A stretch of DNA of 64,000 nt from Gammaproteobacteria bacterium (GTDB lineage Bacteria; Pseudomonadota; Gammaproteobacteria; Steroidobacterales; Steroidobacteraceae), in NCBI GenBank assembly GCA_021323735.1, contig JAJPKM010000052.1, positions 1 to 64,000 on the forward strand, written 5' to 3'. The notes beneath the pieces are model-generated. The model was not told where the DNA came from. It did no database searches and saw only the letters and a list, made by a program, of their open reading frames with translations. Position numbers and translations under genes: made by a program. Positions 34,471 through 43,101 of the stretch are shown here, in pieces. Within the stretch, counting starts at the first letter, position 1; the number at the start of each line of letters is the position of its first letter.

Positions 34471-36117
34471 ATGAATCGGCAAACCCTGAACAGCAGGCAG
34501 TCCTTCGCCGCCTACATGGCAAAGCAGTTTCAAGCCAAGAAATCCTATGTGCTTGGTACGGTGCCAGAGGCAAGCGCGCTTGCAGAGGCGAGTGACATCA
34601 TTCTTACGCGATCCGACGGCATGACGTTCATTGTGATGTGTTTGATCGATCGAGATTCGAATCCTGGAAAGCGCTTTTCTCTTTCGCCCGAGACAGTTCG
34701 TGACATTGGGAAGAGATGTATTAAATATGCTGGCAAAGTCAATCGCACCCAGATGCCAGTAGTTGTTCAGATTTTGGAAATCGGCAATAGGCCGATCATC
34801 GAAGCTGACCGCCAGAGGTTGAAGGCGTACAAGCGCGAGTCGATCTTTTCAAAGGTAGTCGTATCGGCCTGGATTCTGGATACCCGTAGCAACACGATAT
34901 GGTCAAACTCCTTGGTCGGCAGCTTCCTGGCACGACACGGCTTCCTCTCGCGGCTCATGCGTGAGCCGCGATCTGCCGATGCCGACTTGGTGCCGCCGAA
35001 GGCGGCGGTGATAGCTCCGCGGCGCTTTCCATTTCTCACATGGGCGATGCTCGCAATACTCGCCAGCGTGTTTGCGATCGAGTTGCTGTATGGCGTGGAG
35101 CCGTTCAGCGGTTTGCTATCGCCCGGCCTCAACACGTTGATCGCCCTCGGCGGATTGAACAAGAGCCTCGTACTCCACTCGGGCGAGTGGTATCGCGTAG
35201 TCTCTGCCGTGTTGTTGCACGCAAATATCGTGCATTTACTGATGAACGGTATCGCGCTACTCATCGTTGGCTATGTGCTTGAACGCTTGGTGGGTCGGCT
35301 GTGGTTCGCAGCGCTTGTTTTGATTGGTGCCCTGTCGGGCTCAGCTATGTCGCTCGCCACCAATCCCGATACGGTGATTTCCGTAGGCGCTTCTGGAGCC
35401 ATAATGGGTCTCTTCGCTGCGGCATTTGTCTGTAGCTTCCGGCTTCCAGCTGGCGCCAATCGCACACCGGTACAGATGAGTCTTTTGCGCGTTTTGATTC
35501 CCTCGCTCATCCCCTTGGCAACAACTCATTCGGGTGGTCACATCGATTTCGGGGCTCACCTAGGGGGCGCTTTAGGTGGAACCGTCGCCGGGCTCATTCT
35601 CTTGAGGAATTGGGACAGGGCGAGCACCGTACCCAAATTTCGTGTCATCGCAGCTTCTCTGGCGATCGCCGGTCTCGTCGCTTTGACCGTTTCCACCGCG
35701 GCGGTAGCCGGTCAGTACGCTCGCTACGCATTGAATACAAAATTAATCCCCAGCAATCAGCTACCAAAGACTGATGGCGAGGCCAAGGCTCGATCCGCGG
35801 ACTATGTCAGCCGGTACCCTGGCGACCCCCGATCACATCTTTTTCGAGCGGCAGCGCAGATGGATGCCTCCAATGCCACCGAAGCCGAGCGTGAATTGCG
35901 CACAGCCTTGGCCAACAGCGTGGTGCTTCACACACAGTTTCAGCCACAACTGGAATTTCGCCTGATAACCATGTTGGCCACCGCGCTGCTCAAGGAAGGG
36001 CGATCCACCGAGGCCCGAGCCACCGCCCAGCCAGCTTGCTTGAGCGTATCGGCCGGCGATCTTCGCGTCACGCTCGACAAGGAGGGACTGTGTCAGTTAA
36101 GCCAATCCCAACGTTGA
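34471..36117 (+). CDS. rhomboid intramembrane serine protease with extra N- and C-terminal domains
   Basis: 548-residue membrane protease. Three parts: an approximately 185-residue soluble N-terminal domain (starts MNRQTLNSRQSFAAYMAKQF, unknown family); a rhomboid core of six to seven TM segments with LLHANIVHLLMNG, the nucleophile SVGASGAIMGL (GxSG) and the partner histidine in DFGAHLGGALGG; and a C-terminal soluble domain of about 130 residues with TPR-like helices (RSHLFRAAAQMDASNATEAERELRTAL). Catalytic Ser and His are both present. Base composition is lower in GC than the neighbours. Start ATG at 34471 is the second Met of the open frame. Confidence 0.88.
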   Translation: MNRQTLNSRQSFAAYMAKQFQAKKSYVLGTVPEASALAEASDIILTRSDGMTFIVMCLIDRDSNPGKRFSLSPETVRDIGKRCIKYAGKVNRTQMPVVVQILEIGNRPIIEADRQRLKAYKRESIFSKVVVSAWILDTRSNTIWSNSLVGSFLARHGFLSRLMREPRSADADLVPPKAAVIAPRRFPFLTWAMLAILASVFAIELLYGVEPFSGLLSPGLNTLIALGGLNKSLVLHSGEWYRVVSAVLLHANIVHLLMNGIALLIVGYVLERLVGRLWFAALVLIGALSGSAMSLATNPDTVISVGASGAIMGLFAAAFVCSFRLPAGANRTPVQMSLLRVLIPSLIPLATTHSGGHIDFGAHLGGALGGTVAGLILLRNWDRASTVPKFRVIAASLAIAGLVALTVSTAAVAGQYARYALNTKLIPSNQLPKTDGEAKARSADYVSRYPGDPRSHLFRAAAQMDASNATEAERELRTALANSVVLHTQFQPQLEFRLITMLATALLKEGRSTEARATAQPACLSVSAGDLRVTLDKEGLCQLSQSQR

Positions 36118-36281
36118 TTTATCGGCGGACCAAGAAACTGCCAGTCGTTCATCTCCTGCTGGGACCAGGCAGGGGGAATCCGAGGCCGGCTTGGTAAAAC
36201 CGTTGACCGATTTGGGCGTGTCGCCAAGTGTTGATCCGGCGGGGATTTGGGGCAGCTGCACTAACGCCCCTTCAAAAAGAA

Positions 36282-36306
36282 TCCCCGCAGGAGCCGGGGA
36301 ATTTTC
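36282..36306 (+). terminator. terminator-like hairpin
   Basis: TCCCCG (36282-36287) pairs with CGGGGA (36295-36300) across a 7-nt loop and is followed by ATTTTC; on the other strand the same stem is followed by TTCTTTTTG. It may stop transcription in both directions. About 165 bp after the rhomboid gene. Confidence 0.45.
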
Positions 36307-36524
36307 AGTGGAACAGGTGCCGGGTCGTAACCCTACACGTCCTTACCGTGGCAGATACGCCGCACAAAAGTGCCAAAACGTTCGGCTTCTCGCTGTCGAC
36401 CAGTGTTGCAACTAAGTAACGCTGGTAAAAACACGAACCACGTCGTTGACACTATGATAGGCGTTTAGGTAGAGAAATCCAAGAGTTAACGCTTTTTAAT
36501 ACGTCCTTGCTGCGCTATGTCAAA

Positions 36525-36546
36525 CTTGTTGCCAATTGGTAACAAG
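36525..36546. promoter_or_regulatory. 22-bp inverted repeat, operator candidate
   Basis: CTTGTTGCCAA-TTGGTAACAAG: the two 11-bp arms are complementary at 10 positions with no spacer. It lies 96 bp upstream of the gloA start in an otherwise non-coding stretch. The size and symmetry suit a dimeric repressor of TetR, LacI or LysR kind. Confidence 0.5.
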
Positions 36547-36641
36547 CGACCTTGGGAGCGTTGCTGGTTTGCTGCGATAGCGACACCGGTTTGCTTTTAT
36601 GCAGGCGTTGCTCCAGATTCGAGAATTCCGCGAGATTACTC

Positions 36642-37061
36642 ATGAAATACTTACACACCATGGTGCGGGTGACGGACATCGAGCAGTCGCTGCGCTTCTA
36701 TCGCGACGCGCTCGGCCTGACGGAACTGTCGCGAAAAGATTATCCGCAGGGGCGCTTCACGCTGGTGTTCTTGGCGGCGCCCGGCGACGAAGCGGCGCAG
36801 GTTGAACTGACCCATAACTGGGACCCTGAAGCCTATACAGGCGGCCGCAACTTCGGGCATCTGGCCTATGCGGTGGACAACATCTATGCGACCTGCCGGC
36901 GGCTCATGGAGCACGGCATCACCATCAATCGTCCGCCGCGCGACGGGCGCATGGCCTTCGTTCGCTCGCCGGACCAAGTTTCCATCGAATTACTGCAGAA
37001 GGGTACCGCCCTGGCACCGGCCGCGCCCTGGACTGAAATGCCCAATATCGGCCAGTGGTAA
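36642..37061 (+). CDS. gloA: lactoylglutathione lyase (glyoxalase I)
   Basis: 139-residue VOC-fold metalloenzyme that isomerises the methylglyoxal-glutathione hemithioacetal to S-lactoylglutathione. Metal ligands fit E. coli GloA: His5 (KYLHTMVRV), Glu55 (AQVELTHNW), His73 (NFGHLAYAV) and Glu116 (QVSIELLQKG). The short form with these ligands is usually nickel/cobalt dependent. Glutathione would come from gshA at 41499-43079. The ATG at 36642 gives the family start MKYLHTM. Confidence 0.95.
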   Translation: MKYLHTMVRVTDIEQSLRFYRDALGLTELSRKDYPQGRFTLVFLAAPGDEAAQVELTHNWDPEAYTGGRNFGHLAYAVDNIYATCRRLMEHGITINRPPRDGRMAFVRSPDQVSIELLQKGTALAPAAPWTEMPNIGQW

Positions 37062-37082
37062 GCCTTGCAAGCTACCTACGAA

Positions 37083-37140
37083 TATTCCCCGTGAGCCGGC
37101 TAAAATTTACCCGCGTTGGCCGGACCAATGCAGCTGCGAA
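37083..37140. repeat. intergenic copy of the ATTCCC-GTGAGC-CGCGTTGGC motif with insert
   Basis: ATTCCCCGTGAGCC (37083-37096), a 14-bp insert including GGCTAAAAT, then CCGCGTTGGC (37111-37120) and CTGCGAA (37134-37140). Compare 13739-13761 and 33999-34031. TAAAAT could be a -10 for the DUF4337 gene that starts at 37168. Confidence 0.35.
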
Positions 37141-37167
37141 CGATTCTAACGATGAGGATAGTCAAAC

Positions 37168-37689
37168 GTGCCTGAGATTGAGTTGAAACCGGAACACGCC
37201 GCGGATCCCGACAACCGGCGTGTGGGAATTCTAGTGGCGGTGGTCGGCATTTTATTGTCGGTGGTGACCATTGCCTCGCATCGTGCCCATACGCAGACCG
37301 TCATTCACCGCACCGAAGCGAACGATCAATGGAGCTACTATCAGGCGAAGAAAATCCGCGAAAACAACGCCGAAGTCGCGCTGACGGTGATCCCGTCTTT
37401 GGCCACCGACGCCGTAAAGACCGAGGCCGCCGTACACAAGCTGGAGGCGGCGCGCGCCAAGTATGCCTCGGATGCGGAAAAGATTCAGGAAGACGCGCGG
37501 GCGAAGGATGCAGAGAGCGAAGTCGAGGAGCACCGCGCGCTTTACTTCGATATCGGAGAAGGCCTGCTGGAATTGGGCCTGGTGCTGTGTTCGTTGTTTT
37601 TTCTGGCGCGCAAGCGGTTTTTCCCGCTGCTCGGGGTGCTGGCGAGCGTGGCCGGCAGCATCATGGGCATGCTGGGCGCCATGCTGTGA
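37168..37689 (+). CDS. DUF4337 family membrane protein
   Basis: 173-residue inner membrane protein: one N-terminal TM (VGILVAVVGILLSVVTIASH), a charged soluble segment with the family block TEANDQWSYYQAKKIREN and a helical stretch rich in Lys/Glu/Ala (about residues 85-125, coiled-coil potential), and two C-terminal hydrophobic segments (GEGLLELGLVLCSLFFLA and LLGVLASVAGSIMGMLGAML). The function is unknown. GTG start at 37168. Its stop overlaps the GTG start of the next gene by four bases. Confidence 0.88.
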   Translation: MPEIELKPEHAADPDNRRVGILVAVVGILLSVVTIASHRAHTQTVIHRTEANDQWSYYQAKKIRENNAEVALTVIPSLATDAVKTEAAVHKLEAARAKYASDAEKIQEDARAKDAESEVEEHRALYFDIGEGLLELGLVLCSLFFLARKRFFPLLGVLASVAGSIMGMLGAML

Positions 37690-38171
37690 AACGGCTCGCG
37701 CTGCTGTTGTCGGCGGTGGCGACCTGCGCTCTCGGCACATCCGTCTCCGCCGAGGCGCCCGCGGTTCCGCGCGTGGAGGCGCATTCCGCGGACTTCTTGG
37801 CGGTGGGCGTCGTGCATGGCGACACCATGAGCATTCATGTCAGCCGCCCGGCCGACAACGCGCCGGTGCGGGATGCAACGATCACGGTGGTATTGCGCGG
37901 AACGCCGCACGCCGCGACGGCGGAAACCGACGGCAGCTATTCGCTGCAGACCAAGGATCTGGCGCTGCCCGGAGCGGCGGCGGTTGAATTCCAGGTAGTC
38001 GAAGGGACTGCGCGCGCCAGCCTCAAGGGCACATTGGACGTTGCAGACACCGGCGGCGGGTCCGAGGATAAGAACAATGCCCGCCAGTTGTGGTGGTGGG
38101 TGCTGAACTTTGGCGTGTGCTTCGGCATCCTGTGGCTTATTTCCAGGCGCCGCAAGGCCGCGCAGACCTAG
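37686..38171 (+). CDS. exported protein with carboxypeptidase-regulatory-like domain and C-terminal TM
   Basis: 161 residues from a GTG start overlapping the DUF4337 stop (GTGA), so the two are coupled. Signal peptide VKRLALLLSAVATCALGTSVSA; then a beta-sandwich-like domain (VRDATITVVLRGTPHAATAETDGSYSLQTKDL) resembling CarboxypepD_reg/transthyretin-like folds; linker; then a C-terminal TM (LWWWVLNFGVCFGILWLIS) and basic tail. The topology is periplasmic domain with membrane anchor. I know no functional assignment; the pair with DUF4337 suggests a membrane complex. Confidence 0.8.
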   Translation: MKRLALLLSAVATCALGTSVSAEAPAVPRVEAHSADFLAVGVVHGDTMSIHVSRPADNAPVRDATITVVLRGTPHAATAETDGSYSLQTKDLALPGAAAVEFQVVEGTARASLKGTLDVADTGGGSEDKNNARQLWWWVLNFGVCFGILWLISRRRKAAQT

Positions 38172-38280
38172 CCGAACCGTTCATGAGAGCGCGAGAATTT
38201 ATTGACCCCGTTACAGGCGGTCAGCGGCCGGCATTCCATGCCGTTGTTCAAGCTCTTCCGTTGTCGATGAATTGCCCGAG

Positions 38281-38631
<351 letters not shown>

Positions 38632-38854
38632 TCAGAGGCCGTCTGGGTAATACTATTACGATTCTGTCGAGGGCACACAATGATCTCCACAATCGTGGTC
38701 ACAGGCGGCGGCCAGAACCGGGGCACGGGCCGTCGACCCATTGCGCCGCGAAGGGTTCGAGGGCGGGCTCTTGTTGGGTCCGGCCGGCGCTGGTGCACCG
38801 GCGGCCGCCGTCGTCCAACGGTTCGATGTCGGGCGAACTGACGGTTCACCGTTA

Positions 38855-39181
38855 ATGCCGCGCATCACTTTCATCGAGCCGGGCGGCTTGCGGCGCGCAG
38901 TCGACGCGCCTGCCGGCATCAGCCTCATGGAGGCGGCCGTGCAAAACGGCGTGCAAGGCATCCTCGCGCTGTGCGGCGGAGCGTGCGCATGTGCCACGTG
39001 CCATGTGTATGTCGAGGCGCGATGGCTGCCGAAGCTTCCAGCCCGCGAGGAGATGGAGGAAGGTATACTGGAGTGCGCCTGGGAGCCTCGCGGGAACAGC
39101 CGCTTGAGCTGCCAGATCTACGTGACGGCGGATCTCGACGGGCTCGAAGTGACTGTGCCGGAGCGGCAAGGAGCGATATAG
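38855..39181 (+). CDS. 2Fe-2S ferredoxin (adrenodoxin type)
   Basis: 108-residue electron carrier. Cysteines Cys40, Cys46, Cys49 in LCGGACACATCHVY (CX5CX2C) and Cys86 in RLSCQIYV ligate the cluster, the ISC/adrenodoxin-type arrangement. Ferredoxins of this type feed cytochromes P450 or Fe-S assembly; no partner is adjacent. The next gene starts three bases after the stop, so the two are co-transcribed. Start at the ATG 38855; an upstream in-frame extension to 38741 has no family similarity. Confidence 0.9.
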   Translation: MPRITFIEPGGLRRAVDAPAGISLMEAAVQNGVQGILALCGGACACATCHVYVEARWLPKLPAREEMEEGILECAWEPRGNSRLSCQIYVTADLDGLEVTVPERQGAI

Positions 39182-39184
39182 GCG

Positions 39185-40099
39185 ATGTTCGGTATGGCAA
39201 TTCACGGCGGCGCGGGCACCTTGCCGCGCGCCGACATGTCGGCCGAGGCGGAACGCAGGTACCGGGCCGGCTTGCAGGAGGCGATCGACGCGGGCTTTGC
39301 CGTGCTCGAAGAAGGCGGCACGAGCGTCGACGCGGTGACCCGAGCAGTGATGCTGCTCGAAGATAACCCCGTGTTCAACGCCGCGAAGGGCGCCGTCTTC
39401 ACACTCGACGGGCGGAATGAGCTGGACGCTTCCATCATGGACGGGAGCACTTTGAAAGCCGGTGCGGTGTGCGGCGTCACTCGGATCCGCAATCCGGTGA
39501 CGCTAGCGCGGGCCGTCATGGAGAAGTCGCCGCACGTCATGCTGGCGGGCGTCGGGGCGGAGGAATTCGCCTCCACCCAGGGATTTTCGTTCGTGCCGCC
39601 GAGCTATTTCCATACCCCAGAGCGTTGGCGGCAACTCGAACGCATCCGCGGCGGGGACGCCGGGCTTTCCGCACTGACCATTTCGCATATCGGCACGGTG
39701 GGCGCCGTCGCACTCGACATCCACGGTGGGCTGGCGGCGGCCACCTCCACCGGCGGTATGACCGGCAAGCGCTATCAACGCATCGGCGACTCGCCCATCA
39801 TCGGGGCGGGTACTTACGCCGATAACCGCTCATGCGCGGTTTCCGCGACCGGCCATGGCGAGGTATTCATTCGAACGGTCGTGGCTCACGACATCTGCTC
39901 GCGGATGCGCTTCGGAGGACGCGATATCGGCACCGCAGTGCGCGAGGTGGTTCTCGAAGAGCTGCCGCCGTTGGGCGGGGAGGGCGGGGTCATCGCCATC
40001 GACGCGCGCGGCGAGATCGTCATCGAGTTCAATTCCCAGGGCATGTTTCGCGCCAGCCGCAGACAAGGAGAACTGGCCCAGATTGGCATCTATGCCTGA
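39185..40099 (+). CDS. isoaspartyl peptidase/L-asparaginase (Ntn hydrolase, plant type)
   Basis: 304-residue precursor that self-cleaves into alpha and beta chains. MAIHGGAGT at the start, GAVCGVTRIRNPVTLAR in the middle, and the autocleavage site SHIG-TVGAVALD with nucleophile Thr171, followed by TSTGGMTGKRYQRIGDSPIIGAGTYAD. It hydrolyses isoaspartyl dipeptides and asparagine. The C-terminal end IGIYA* is followed by degenerate repeats of the same bases. Co-oriented with the ferredoxin gene. Confidence 0.94.
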   Translation: MFGMAIHGGAGTLPRADMSAEAERRYRAGLQEAIDAGFAVLEEGGTSVDAVTRAVMLLEDNPVFNAAKGAVFTLDGRNELDASIMDGSTLKAGAVCGVTRIRNPVTLARAVMEKSPHVMLAGVGAEEFASTQGFSFVPPSYFHTPERWRQLERIRGGDAGLSALTISHIGTVGAVALDIHGGLAAATSTGGMTGKRYQRIGDSPIIGAGTYADNRSCAVSATGHGEVFIRTVVAHDICSRMRFGGRDIGTAVREVVLEELPPLGGEGGVIAIDARGEIVIEFNSQGMFRASRRQGELAQIGIYA

Positions 40100-40186
40100 T
40101 GCGCATCTATGCCTGGTGCCGATTTAAGCGCGATGCCGGTGTATCCGTGATGCCAATCTATCCGCGAACGATCTATGCGCGATGAC
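40083..40186 (+). repeat. degenerate short repeats after the asparaginase gene
   Basis: GCATCTATGCCTGATGC and GCATCTATGCCTGGTGC lie back to back (about 40085-40123), with weaker copies such as GATCTATGCGCGATGAC near 40168-40186. They spread across the stop codon of the asparaginase gene into the end of the diguanylate cyclase gene. Probably slippage-derived. Confidence 0.5.
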
Positions 40187-41399
40187 GACGCTTCTCGAAG
40201 CGGCCCGTTCTCATGGTGTGGTATTCGGCTTCCATCACGATGACGCGGTTTCTGCCCTCTTCCTTCGCGCAGTACAGGGCCTCGTCGGCCAGCTGAATGA
40301 GACCTTCCAACGTGCGGTTGGCGGCCGGCAGCACGAATGCCGCGCCGATGCTCACGGTGAGCCGGCTGGCGACTTTCGACGCTTCGTGCGGAATATTCAA
40401 TTCGGCGATGGAACGCTGGATGCGGGTGAGCACCTCGGCGATGTATTCGCGGCTGGCTTCATACAATACGATGGCAAACTCCTCGCCGCCGTATCGCGCC
40501 ACGAAGTCCAAGGGGCGCCGCGCGCACTGGCTCAAGGACACTGCAACGGCGCGCAGACATTCATCGCCGGCCTGATGGCCATACCGATCGTTGTAGTCCT
40601 TGAAGCAGTCGACGTCCGCCAGCAGCACCGCAATGCGTTCTTCTTCGCGCACCGCCTGCTGCCAAACCCGCGCGATGTGCTGATCGAACATGCGCCTGTT
40701 CTGAATGCCGGTCAGGCCATCGCGCGCCACCATTTCACCCAGCAAGCACGCCTCCAAGAAGCGCAGTCGACTGGTTTTCTCGTGCACGTAGGTGACCGAC
40801 GCACAAAATAAATTGGCGGCGACGATCGCCATGGCGCTGTAGCTGAATTCCCGGCCCGGCAGCACCAGCGCCGTGCCGGCGGCCAGATACACCAGCATCA
40901 CGATCACGTTGGCCGCCACCGCATGATAGAAAATCAGCCCGCTCATGAAATAGATGAATATGATGCTCAACGTCAGCGATGGCGTCAGCATCGCGAGGCC
41001 GCCGAGCGTGGCCATGACCTGGATGGTCGCCAGACTCAATCCGATCAACGTCATGGTGGCGATGGTGAGCGGTGCATGAATGCGGTGACGCCGCGGCGAA
41101 AAACTCACCGCGAGGCCGATGAGCAGCATGGGAATGATGACCAGCATGCATATCCGGCTCGGAATTCTACCCAGCTCGGGTCCCAAGACAATCGCGTCCA
41201 TGGCCGAGAAGGCAATCACGATGAGGACCGCCAGGCACAGGTTCACGCGCGTGTGCAGCAGCTTCTCATCGAAATTACGCCGCCTGAATTCGGTCTCTAA
41301 ATCGCCATCGAAGATGAGCCACGGAAATCCGGCGCGCAGCTGACGTGCATGCGGTGAATGGGGCAGATCCTCGGTCGACAGTCCATGTGCAATGCTCAT
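40173..41399 (-). CDS. membrane-bound diguanylate cyclase (GGDEF domain)
   Basis: About 408 residues. N-terminal membrane module with roughly five to six TM segments (for example LAVLIVIAFSAMDAIVLG, MLVIIPMLLIGLAVSF, VMLVYLAAGTALVLPG) resembling MASE-type sensors, then a GGDEF domain with RDGLTGIQNRRMFD, LLADVDCFKDYNDRYGHQAGDECL and the active-site ARYGGEEFAIVL. The A-site is GGEEF, so synthesis of c-di-GMP is expected; no EAL domain. An RxxD inhibitory site is not evident. The start is ATG 41399, or GTG 41447. Confidence 0.9.
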   Translation of the reverse strand: MSIAHGLSTEDLPHSPHARQLRAGFPWLIFDGDLETEFRRRNFDEKLLHTRVNLCLAVLIVIAFSAMDAIVLGPELGRIPSRICMLVIIPMLLIGLAVSFSPRRHRIHAPLTIATMTLIGLSLATIQVMATLGGLAMLTPSLTLSIIFIYFMSGLIFYHAVAANVIVMLVYLAAGTALVLPGREFSYSAMAIVAANLFCASVTYVHEKTSRLRFLEACLLGEMVARDGLTGIQNRRMFDQHIARVWQQAVREEERIAVLLADVDCFKDYNDRYGHQAGDECLRAVAVSLSQCARRPLDFVARYGGEEFAIVLYEASREYIAEVLTRIQRSIAELNIPHEASKVASRLTVSIGAAFVLPAANRTLEGLIQLADEALYCAKEEGRNRVIVMEAEYHTMRTGRFEKRRHRA

Positions 41400-41498
41400 T
41401 GGGGTAACGTACCGATGCGGCGCCCGGCGCTCAATGATCTGCGGCACTCTTTGACTTAAAAGGCGCTCCGACCTTCGATTGAATTATGTCAAATACGA

Positions 41499-43079
41499 TC
41501 AATCGGCTAGGTAGTGGGCCAGGTAGGCGTCGAAGGTCTCGCGATCGGCGGTCTCGACGGCGCGCTGAGTCTCGAGCGATTCTCGGGCCTCCGTCGCGAA
41601 TTCCCCTAGGCGGCTCTCGTTGGGCGGATACAGCCCGAGGAAGTAATCCTTGTGCAGCTTCGACATGCGCAGGGCAAGCTGAAAAAAGCTCTCGCCGGTC
41701 TGGCGCATCTCGGTGAGCAGGCGAGCCGACGGCGTCCTTTCCACGTCATCGATTTTGGCGCGCTGCTGTTCGAGAGCGGACGAGTAAGGCCTGGAAGGTT
41801 CGCCGTGATCGAGCATTTCGCACAAGCCCTGCATCGAATCGAGCAGCTCGCGCGCCCATTCGATCATGGGAAAATCCCGCCCTTCCCGGCGCAACATCAG
41901 ATTCGGCTCGCGGCCGCGCCTCGCAACCAGCAGATGGTTCGTATCCAGCGCCGGCTGTTCGCTGATGCCGATCGGCGCGCTCTCGCGCAGCAGGCACAGG
42001 GCGAGAAAGGCCTCCAGGAACCGCAGCTTGTTTTGATTCACGCCGACCGGGTCGAAGGCACTCACGTCCAACGCCCGAACTTCGATGTATTCCACCCCCG
42101 CCCGATGCAGCGCCTTGGTCGGCCGTTCGCCCGACTGCGCGATGCGTTTGGGACGGATGTAGCTGTAGTACTCATTCTCGATTTGCAGAATATTGGCGTT
42201 GAGCTGCCGATACACGCCGTCGACCTTAACGCCGAGCTTCTCGTAAGGCGGATAGGGCGTGCCGATGGCGCGAGTGAGGTCGCGAACGTACTCCGCCAGG
42301 CTGTTGACCGATACGCTCAAGGTCGACTGATTCTTGTTGAGATAACCGATGTCGCTCATGCGCAGCGATGTGCCATAGGGCTCATACACCGTATCGGCGC
42401 CCAGCGCCGGCAGCGTGGTCTCGCGGCCGGCGAAAAAGCTGTTCGACACCGCGGGCGAGGTCCCGAACAGATACAGCACCAGCCAGCCGTAGCGCCGGTA
42501 GTTGCGCAGCACGCCGAAATACTGCTCGGACACGAAGTCCTGGTGCGCCTGTCGGGAACGATTGACGTCGGCCAGCACTCCCCACAACTTGGGGCTGAAG
42601 GAGTAGTTGAAGTGCACGCCTGAAATCGCCTGCATGATGCGTCCATAGCGCACGCCCAACCCATGGCGATAGACCGTTTTCATGCGCCCAACATTGGACT
42701 TGCCGAATTGCGCCAGTGGAATGCTGGCATCGCCGTCGATGGCGCAGGGCATGCTGGTCGCCCAAAGCAGTTCGTCCTCCAAGTGGCGGTACACGAACTG
42801 ATGGATATCGCATAGATACTGCAGCAGCTCCCAAGTTTCGCCGAATGGCGGAGTGACCAGTTCGATCAGCGCTTCGGAGAAATCCGTGGTGATGTGATCG
42901 TTGGTGAGGGGCGCTCCCAATAACTGCGGATGGCGGGTCTGCGCGATGGCCCCATCCGGCGAGACTCGCAATGACTCCTTCTCCACGCCCTTGCGACCGC
43001 CGCGCAATACCCCACGCTCGCCGGAATTGATCAGTCCGGCGAGGCGGCGCTCGAAATCCTTGTCCACGACGTTACGCAA
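41499..43079 (-). CDS. gshA: glutamate-cysteine ligase, type I
   Basis: 526-residue enzyme of the first step of glutathione synthesis, close to the E. coli length of 518. Motifs: GVEKESLRVSPDG (N-terminal Glu-rich metal region), ISGVHFNYSFSPKLW, YEPYGTSLRMSDIGY, GVEYIEVRALDVSAFDPVGV and the C-terminal SFFQLALRMSKLHKDYFL. It uses ATP and Mg to join glutamate and cysteine; cysteine would come from the sulfur cluster. gshB is not in the window. Start ATG at 43079. Confidence 0.95.
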   Translation of the reverse strand: MRNVVDKDFERRLAGLINSGERGVLRGGRKGVEKESLRVSPDGAIAQTRHPQLLGAPLTNDHITTDFSEALIELVTPPFGETWELLQYLCDIHQFVYRHLEDELLWATSMPCAIDGDASIPLAQFGKSNVGRMKTVYRHGLGVRYGRIMQAISGVHFNYSFSPKLWGVLADVNRSRQAHQDFVSEQYFGVLRNYRRYGWLVLYLFGTSPAVSNSFFAGRETTLPALGADTVYEPYGTSLRMSDIGYLNKNQSTLSVSVNSLAEYVRDLTRAIGTPYPPYEKLGVKVDGVYRQLNANILQIENEYYSYIRPKRIAQSGERPTKALHRAGVEYIEVRALDVSAFDPVGVNQNKLRFLEAFLALCLLRESAPIGISEQPALDTNHLLVARRGREPNLMLRREGRDFPMIEWARELLDSMQGLCEMLDHGEPSRPYSSALEQQRAKIDDVERTPSARLLTEMRQTGESFFQLALRMSKLHKDYFLGLYPPNESRLGEFATEARESLETQRAVETADRETFDAYLAHYLAD

Positions 43080-43101
43080 CGCTATCTTCGATTCATTGCG
43101 T

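Larger units (their letters stand above)
36118..36641. other. 524-bp AT-richer intergenic region
   Basis: No coding sequence is supported. It contains a bidirectional terminator-like hairpin (36282-36306) near the rhomboid end and a 22-bp imperfect palindrome (36525-36546) about 95 bp before gloA. TTGACA occurs at about 36448 but without a good -10 at normal spacing. Confidence 0.6.

Noticed and set aside
34045-34533. minus-strand frame in the gap before the rhomboid gene as a confident gene
   Set aside because: Overlaps the rhomboid start on the opposite strand and matches no family I know; kept only as a possibility in the gap entry.
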